Assembly: GCA_947034885.2 (NCBI GenBank)
Contig: OX344749.2
Coordinates: forward strand, 12,725,501 to 12,789,500
Length of the DNA stretch: 64,000 nucleotides
Origin: Thuidium tamariscinum
Taxonomy: Eukaryota > Streptophyta > Bryopsida > Hypnales > Thuidiaceae
Direction: 5' to 3'
In this document: piece after piece, positions 57,495-64,000 of the stretch
Layout: every line of letters starts with the position of its first letter
Numbering within the stretch: the stretch's first letter is position 1
Program-made: the position numbers and the translations under genes
The notes under the pieces: generated by a model
Databases searched by the model: none
What the model saw: only the letters and a program-made list of their open reading frames with translations
Told to the model about the DNA's origin: nothing

Positions 57495-58606
57495 TTGTGA
57501 GAATTTGTCTTTAGGTGAAGTCAAATTTTCGTTGATTTTTTCTATGCATGTGTTGGAAAATCCTTGGTTTCTAAACTTACCATTCATTGCTTAGTTTCGA
57601 TTTTAGTTGCTAGTCTTTTTATTTCAAAAATCCATAAAAATTAGTCATCTTTAATTCTTCTTTATTTCTAAAATTTTCTATAAAAATTAGTTAGTCATTT
57701 AGTTAGTTCATTAGTTAGTTAAGTTTTATTTGCCTTAATTTTCTCAATTTCCTCACTAGAATATCAAAGTTCAAAAATTAAAAGAATCTAGTTAGAACCA
57801 AACCATCACCAAACAATGAAATTGTGAACTGAGTGGCAGTACAATAAATCCGGCAAGTCAACTAAAGTTCCAATACAAAAACTGAAATTTCAATTAATAA
57901 ATTTGAGATCCCCAAACGAGGTGAAGTCCTGACCTGATTGTGCTGGAAATTAACTAGGTATGACTAAGTGAAAGATAGAGGAGGAGAGGGAGGCAATGTG
58001 GCACATTCAGGTGGTGGCAGACTGGAGCAAAGCACTAAGCAGATAGGGAGCCAAAGCCAAATTCTACTCAATTAATTTAAATCTAGGCCATCAAGGTATG
58101 CGCACATAATTAACATTCGATTAAACTTTCAACTCAAACTTTGATTTTACAACTAATCTTTGCAGGTTTTAAGGGGGTGATTACACACCTAAATCTTTAG
58201 TTTTCATCTTCTGAATCAAATGCAAACCCTCAAAATCAAAGTTTAACCTCACAAACCTCAAATCAACACTCACCTAATTGAATCTAAAGCCCTCAGACTT
58301 GCAAGTCTCTCACATCAAACTATCAAATCTCAACAACCAAAATACCAAATGAACAACGAAACTTGAAGTTTGAGAATTTAAAGTGTTGAAAGAAGGGAAT
58401 TGAGAGATATTTTGTGAGAATATTTGCATTTGATTTAGGTAGGGCCATTTGATTTGATTTGATTTTGATTCTTTTACTATTCATTAGTTTGTTATTTAGT
58501 ATTTAATTTTGTTTCTATCAAAAATAGTAGACTAGGCTAGTTGTCATTTGTTGACTTATTAGGCCTGATAAGACAAATAGAAGAAGACAAAACTAACAAT
58601 TAAACA
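57495..58606. other. Intergenic DNA, no gene seen
   Basis: No domain-bearing frame. From about 58590 the sequence joins the tandem-repeat locus into which the next element inserted. Confidence 0.45.
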
Positions 58607-59357
58607 TTAACCCCTAAAGCTCTGAGGTACATTTTTTGGCATTATAAATTTTTTAGGCAGCTCACTACGAATGGAGTTTTTATTTAATTTTTGCTGAAAT
58701 TTTTACACAAGATGTGCCCGAGGAGTAGCTTTAAGGCCCAACAATTTTTGTAACTTTTGACTTTGTGGTTAAGAAGTTATAACATGATATGTCGTTTTTT
58801 TACTTGGAGGGCAGCCCAGGCAGCTGAAAAAACTTCTTAAAATTTTTTTTTTCTTTCAAAAGTGAAATTTCAAATTGATTCTTTAGGTTTTTACAAACAT
58901 GGGAAGCCTTTTTTCATCCCATTTGGATTAAGAAGTCAAAAGTTATGAGCAATTTTAGTTTGCAAGTAGGTATGGAATTTTCAAAAATTCCATACCTACT
59001 TGCAAACTAAAATTGCTCATAACTTTTGACTTCTTAATCCAAATGGGATGAAAAAAGGCTTTGCATGTTTGTAAAAACTTAAAGAATCAATTTGAAATTT
59101 CACTTTTGAAAAAAAATAAAATTTAAAGAAGTTTTTTCAGCTGCCCGGACTGCCCTTCGAGTAAAGAAAACGACATATCATGCCATAACTTTTTAACCAC
59201 AAAGTCAAAAGTTACAAAAATTGTTGAGCCTTAAAGCTACTCCTTGGGCACATCTTGTGTAAAAATTTTAACAAAAATAAATAAAATCTCCATTCGTAGT
59301 GAGCTGCCAAAGAAATTTATAATGCCAAAAAATGCACCTCAGGGCTTTAGGGGTTAA
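58607..59357. mobile_element. TTAA-flanked near-perfect fold-back element
   Basis: 743 bp (58611-59353) flanked by TTAA at 58607-58610 and 59354-59357. Ends CCCCTAAAGC. The two halves are inverted copies, about 93-95% alike by eye, meeting near 58982 with almost no spacer. An empty site is visible in the neighbouring tandem unit (AACATTAAATTAATGGGGG near 59505), which confirms that TTAA is the duplicated target. No transposase. Transcripts would form a ~370-bp hairpin. Confidence 0.85.
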
Positions 59358-59370
59358 ATTAATAGGGGAA

Positions 59371-59610
59371 AATAATAAAACAATTAGGGAATAGTATCTT
59401 TGAAGATTTGATTTGATTTGATTTAAAAATTAAACTATTGAAGGACATTGAATGAACAATTAGGAATAGTATCTTCAAAGATTTTATTTTATTTTATTCA
59501 ATTTAAACATTAAATTAATGGGGGAATTGAATAAACAATTAAGAATAGTATCTTTAAAGATTTGATTTAATTTGATTGATTTGATTTAGACTTTAAAAGT
59601 TAGAAAATAG
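59371..59610 (+). repeat. Tandem array, about 77-bp unit, 3 copies
   Basis: ACAATTAGGAATAGTATCTT recurs near 59380, 59456 and 59535, each followed by GATTTGATTTGATT-like runs. The fold-back element at 58611 sits in an outer unit of this array. Confidence 0.75.
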
Positions 59611-60870
59611 CCTTTGAAAACTAAAAATTAGATTTTTCTTTAGAAAACCATTGAAACTTGAACCTTTAATATTTAGATGAACTTTATTGAGAATTTAGAT
59701 GAAAAATTGATGTTTTCATCCAAAGATATAAAATAAAGGAATCTTCAAATCTTGATAGAATTTAGAAGTTTTAGGATAATTAGGAACTTAAAACACTCGT
59801 TTAGATCACAAATAATTTATGGATGAAGTTTTATTCGCTAAACTTTAAACCAAAACTTCATCTATTGATAACTTTTTACTTTGTTGGAAAGAAGATTTAT
59901 TAATTTTCACTTAAATTCTTTGAAACATCTAAAAATAGTAATTTAGATTAAACTCATCATTAAATTGGATAAACCAACCTCTTAATTAAGAATTTGAGGA
60001 AAAGATCTAAACAATATTCTGTTAAAGAATCTTTTAGAGAATCTAAATAGGATTCTAAAACCATTTTTCATTTGAAAAATCATTCATTTTTGAATGAAAT
60101 ATTGATGGATGAAGTTAGAACTCATTTGGATGAACTTTTCTAAGAATAGCCCAAAATCAACAATAAAATTAAACGTAAGTATAGAGTTCATCAAGAGCCT
60201 ATGGATAAAATTTGGAGTAAAATCAACCAAATTTGCTATTTTTAAACGATGGATGAAGTTCTAAGGGCATTTTAGGGATTATTTTTCATCCTTTCATAAC
60301 TTTTGAAGGCAATTTCTAAATTTCATTTACTTTACCATTTTAGAAACTTTAAAACAAGATTTAGAGATAGGTTTAGATAAAACTTTGATTAGAATTTATA
60401 AACTTTGACATTTGATTAGCTAACCATTAACCCATAAACTAGACTAACTTTTACACTTTTTAAACTTTTATACGAACAAATCACATCATTTGAGTGTCCA
60501 TTGCTTAAAAGGCACTTATTTTCATTACCCTAGAATTTTCTACTTAAAATTATCATCAAAATCCGTGTGTTAAGTTCTAGCTCGAGGGTGGAATTATAAT
60601 CACTCACATTTGGTTGTCCCTTTTTACCCGTCTAAGGACTTGTTTCTTATTACATACCTTTACCTTATTCCTATAGGGACATCACGGGATAGGCTTACAG
60701 AAGATTCTAGTGAAGATTGAGGTGAAGTACAAGTAAAGATTTGAGTTTCGACACTTACTTATCATACACTCAGTAACTTGCAGCCAAACACTCTATGTAT
60801 TCCCTAAGCGTGCTCCTCTCTATCCGACATTTGATACTTTTACTAAGAGAACTTAAAAGCGGTTGTTGAA
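59611..60870. other. AT-rich DNA upstream of the gypsy relic
   Basis: No gene. Short phrases such as GGATGAAGTT recur (59820, 60105, 60250). It may belong to the 5' part of the retroelement, but I found no terminal repeat. Confidence 0.4.
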
Positions 60871-60876
60871 TTAAAA

Positions 60877-63800
60877 ATGGGAGACCACGGAGAGGTTACC
60901 GATGAAAGGACTACTACACGACTTTCAATTCTCATGGAGGACGATGGAAAGTATGTTGGAGGATGGCTTGCCTGTGGACCTCAGATCCCTGTAGATAATC
61001 TTTTGGGGGCTTTAGTGATGTTTATGCAACAGCAGAGAGTTAATCAAAGTGGGCATGAGGCTACTAAGGTTCTAAAGATTGTTGTTACGAAGATTGAAAG
61101 ATTTGATGGCAAGAACATCTCTAAGTTCTTGAGGACTTATGTATGTGAAATGGAGGTGCAACAAGTTGAAGAGCCCCTCATGTTACAAACCTTTTGATAT
61201 GATGGTTGTACTTGGTATCAGAGAGCGTATAAAAAAGATTTATGTGGCCACTTCTTTGTAGGATAGATTTGCTGAGCAACTGCGAGATGAATTTTTTAAA
61301 GAAGACTCGGAGAGGATGATTAAGAGGGACTTTCTTGAGTGGATTGAACAACAACCAGGCAACAATATAAGTCCAAATGAGTTGTTTAGAGATTTTGAGA
61401 AAAAGTATGTTCAATTATCTTTAATAGAAGGCGCTTTCTTGATTCTAGGAAAGAGAAACTATTTCTTCAAGCGATTGATGATGTTCTTGAGAATAGACTT
61501 CTATTACTTCTTGGAGATTGTACTACCAAATGTGGTTTCATTATCGATTTGAAAAGTGTAAAGGAGACAATCATCTTTTTAGTTAAGCAACGACGTGTGA
61601 GGTTAAGAGGAGTAGGATCAAGGATTAACATAGAACCTATTTATACTTCTAAAACTCCTAAGGTGTCTTTTGTTCCTTCACCTTCTATACCTTTTATTTC
61701 TTCACCTTTTGTGCCTTCAACTCCTACTATAAAAAACACCAAACTTAATAAAGAAAGTGCATTTGAAAAGCTCATTGGAGGCTTTAGAGAACTAAAGTTT
61801 GAGTTCACAAACTTGAAGAAATTTAGAAGAGCTCCTTCTTCCTTTCAACAATTAGAGGGAGTAAAGAAATATTCGAAGAAATGTGTTTGGTGTAATGAGG
61901 AAATTGAACATATTTTTGAGAGAGTGTGAATCTTATGAGGTGATGCTTAAGAATTGTCATATTTTATATTAAAATGGCAAGATCCTTAAAGCATCCACAG
62001 ATTTATCTTTAAGGATTAATTTTGAAAGAGGGAACATGAAGAAACTTACAAAAAAGAAAGTAGAAAGATTCAGCTTTGTACAAGTGCATGGATCTGAGAC
62101 ATATCACATTCAAATGGGATAACATATAATTAATGTATCTCAAGTTCAAAATTTTGTAGTGATGAAAAGAGGAGCTCAAGCCATAAGAAAGACAACTACA
62201 TAGGAATATCCTATAAATGCAAGAAGTATCAGAGTCTTTTTGCACGAAGAAAAAATCTATGATGGGATTTATGATGCTTAAGTTGAAGAAAAGTGTGTGA
62301 GATTTGATGTTGAAGATGGTAAAGAGCGAAGATCAAAAAGAAGACCTCCAATATAGAGTAATCTTGCAAAGGAAATGAGGAAGAGGGTTCCTCCAAGGTC
62401 AAAGACTGTAGGCCCTGGATTTGTGTATTTGGGTGATGTTCCACTACCTGATAAAGATTGAAAGCAATTTAGTAGTATCAAGAAGAATGAAGTGAAAGAA
62501 GACTCAAGCAAAGGCGAAACAAAAGACCTTACTTACAAATTCTCATCAAACATTGAAAACTCCATTGACTTAAAGGGAGTTTTAGAGGAGAGAATCTTGG
62601 ATGCCAGAATTGAATTTTACTTAAGGAAAACAATTGGCATTGCTAAAGAAGATTTCCATGAGTTGATCATAGACATTATCAAAAGAAAAAGGCAAATGAC
62701 TATTGAGGCCGTAATGGTGAACACTTTGGACATCTACGTGAGTAAAGATGGAGACATAGAGATTAATGAAATTTTTTCCGTAATGGATGAGCCTATAGTT
62801 CGAGAAAAAAATACAAATTTTCGCGTGGTGGAAGAAAGACTAGAGAGGGTAGTTAATTCAAAGATGGAGGTCAATACTTATAATGTAAAGATTGAAGCAT
62901 TAGAGAAGGAAGATTTTGAGGTTGAAACTCAAACTTTTGAATGTGCTTATGATTACGATGTGAAAGGAAAATATGATGAAAAAGTTGAATTTGACCTTTT
63001 ATTTTTTGCTAAAGCCACTATTGAAACTAGAACAAAGCTTGAAGGATTGAATGAGTCTATACTTGCTTTTGTTGATTATAGCTTTGAGATCAACATCATT
63101 TTTAGAGATATTTATGAGAAGAACAAGTGGCCAATTGACATCGAGCATGATTGGATGATGAGAGAAGCTAATAGCGAGCACACTCAATTGCATAGAGCTT
63201 GTCCATCTCTTTTCACAAAAATTGAAGATATATATGTTAAACACAGAAAATTTATTCAAAATTTTAGTGTATACCCCGTACTTTTGAGCCAATCATTCAT
63301 TATTGCTTTATGAATGGAGACTAAAGTATTGGATGATGGATTACACTATACCCGAATTTGAAGCATTGATGGAAAAAAGTCAATAAAATTTTTGACTGAT
63401 AGAGTCAATAATAAAAGGCATCAATTTCAACTTAAGGAAAGTCCTCTTCCTTCTTTCATCAACTTTCCAAAATTTTAGAGGACACAAGTAGAGTGAAGGG
63501 ATCCATTAGTGCCAATAATTCGAAGGTATTAAAGCCTTCAATGTACATACTAATGTTGGGTGTGGATTTTTGAGTGTGATTAGAGATGAAGTTATCAGTT
63601 TTATAAGTGTTCAAGACTTGGAAATTGTATATAAAATATTCGTAAGAAAAATGGAGAAAAAACTAAAAAGAGTGAAGATTTTAGAAGAAGATGAAGCCAT
63701 CTCAATAATCTACAAAAAGAATGGTATACTTGAAATTTTTTACAAATTTTGCAAGAAATAAAGAAAAATAAAGAAGCTCATATGGCCAATCTTCATATAA

Positions 63801-64000
63801 TGAGTGTCTATTGAACTTCATTGTATCATGAGATTTCAATAGCAATGATAGAGCTGTATGATTCAAATATGAATAAATATAGATTAGAAGTTGTAATACA
63901 TACCAAGTACAAGACTGTGGTCAAGAAGTGAAGACCGTGACTACTAAGCTACCATCTGATATTGATGAGCATATCAAGCAAGTTGAAAAAGAGTTAAGTT
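60877..64000 (+). mobile_element. Ty3/gypsy-like LTR retroelement relic (gag and protease regions)
   Basis: A fossil. The gag-like part covers about 60877-61930 (GGWLACGPQIPVDNL, FDGKNISKFLRTYVCEMEV, then RDFLEWIEQQPGNN and NELFRDFEKKY), the style of plant gypsy gag proteins. A spacer and a protease-like region follow (about 62490-63310; VLEERILDARIEF, then a segment of retropepsin style near 63050-63300). The element is old and broken in many places. It runs off the right edge; no reverse transcriptase, integrase or terminal repeat is in view. Confidence 0.7.

Noticed and set aside
61205-61230. TTGGTATCAGAG string resembling a tRNA-Met primer-binding site
   Set aside because: It lies within the gag-like coding region, with no terminal repeat before it, so the match is coincidental.

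Overview
The window looks like nuclear DNA from a land plant with a large, repeat-filled genome. The evidence is an AT-rich background, L1-type LINE and Ty3/gypsy relics, hAT and CACTA-type transposons, many short inverted-repeat elements, and long intronless transposon-borne reading frames. I cannot name the species. The style of the gypsy gag/protease relic and the LINE suggests a non-flowering lineage, but that is only a guess. I see no ordinary host gene, rRNA, CRISPR array or standard tRNA.

The main structure is a nest. A minus-strand LINE lies between 4310 and 39124, with an 11-bp target duplication at 4299-4309 and 39125-39135. A 29.6-kb element (8911-38522) splits it. This element has about 76-bp terminal inverted repeats beginning CACTAGTAGAAA and a 3-bp CTT target duplication. 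Removing it together with one CTT rejoins the LINE endonuclease reading frame exactly, so its borders are secure. Its ends are of CACTA (En/Spm) type.

The big element carries five long single-exon reading frames: a slightly broken hAT transposase with a zinc finger and long tail (11284-14653, -), a coiled-coil protein (19290-20687, -), a protein-kinase-like protein (25202-26857, +), a second coiled-coil protein (31842-33338, +) and a RING-H2 protein (35226-37700, -). The two coiled-coil proteins and the RING-H2 protein share a roughly 110-residue N-terminal domain that I do not recognise, built around WCHIxKLF...RH..H...N.ANL..C......RC and ending VDWST(I/L)K. Every one of the five genes has a GC-rich array of GGGCGACCGCGGGT-like repeats just upstream, followed by a TATA-like box 160-340 bp before the ATG. 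The same repeats lie just inside both ends of the element. This resembles a CACTA layout (subterminal binding sites plus a DNA-binding accessory protein), but copied to several genes, with an unfamiliar protein family and no recognisable CACTA transposase.

The rest is intergenic and repeat-derived. It holds several TTAA-flanked, piggyBac-like short elements (about 738-1654, 10137-11066, 15722-17391, 40548-41388, 58611-59353), two Harbinger-like elements (5134-5881, 27153-28244), TA-flanked short elements (40248-40525, 52256-52520, 53624-53916), a 2.8-kb non-autonomous CACTA element (47326-50166) with the same 12-bp end as the big one, tandem arrays, and from 60877 to the end an old gypsy gag/protease relic.
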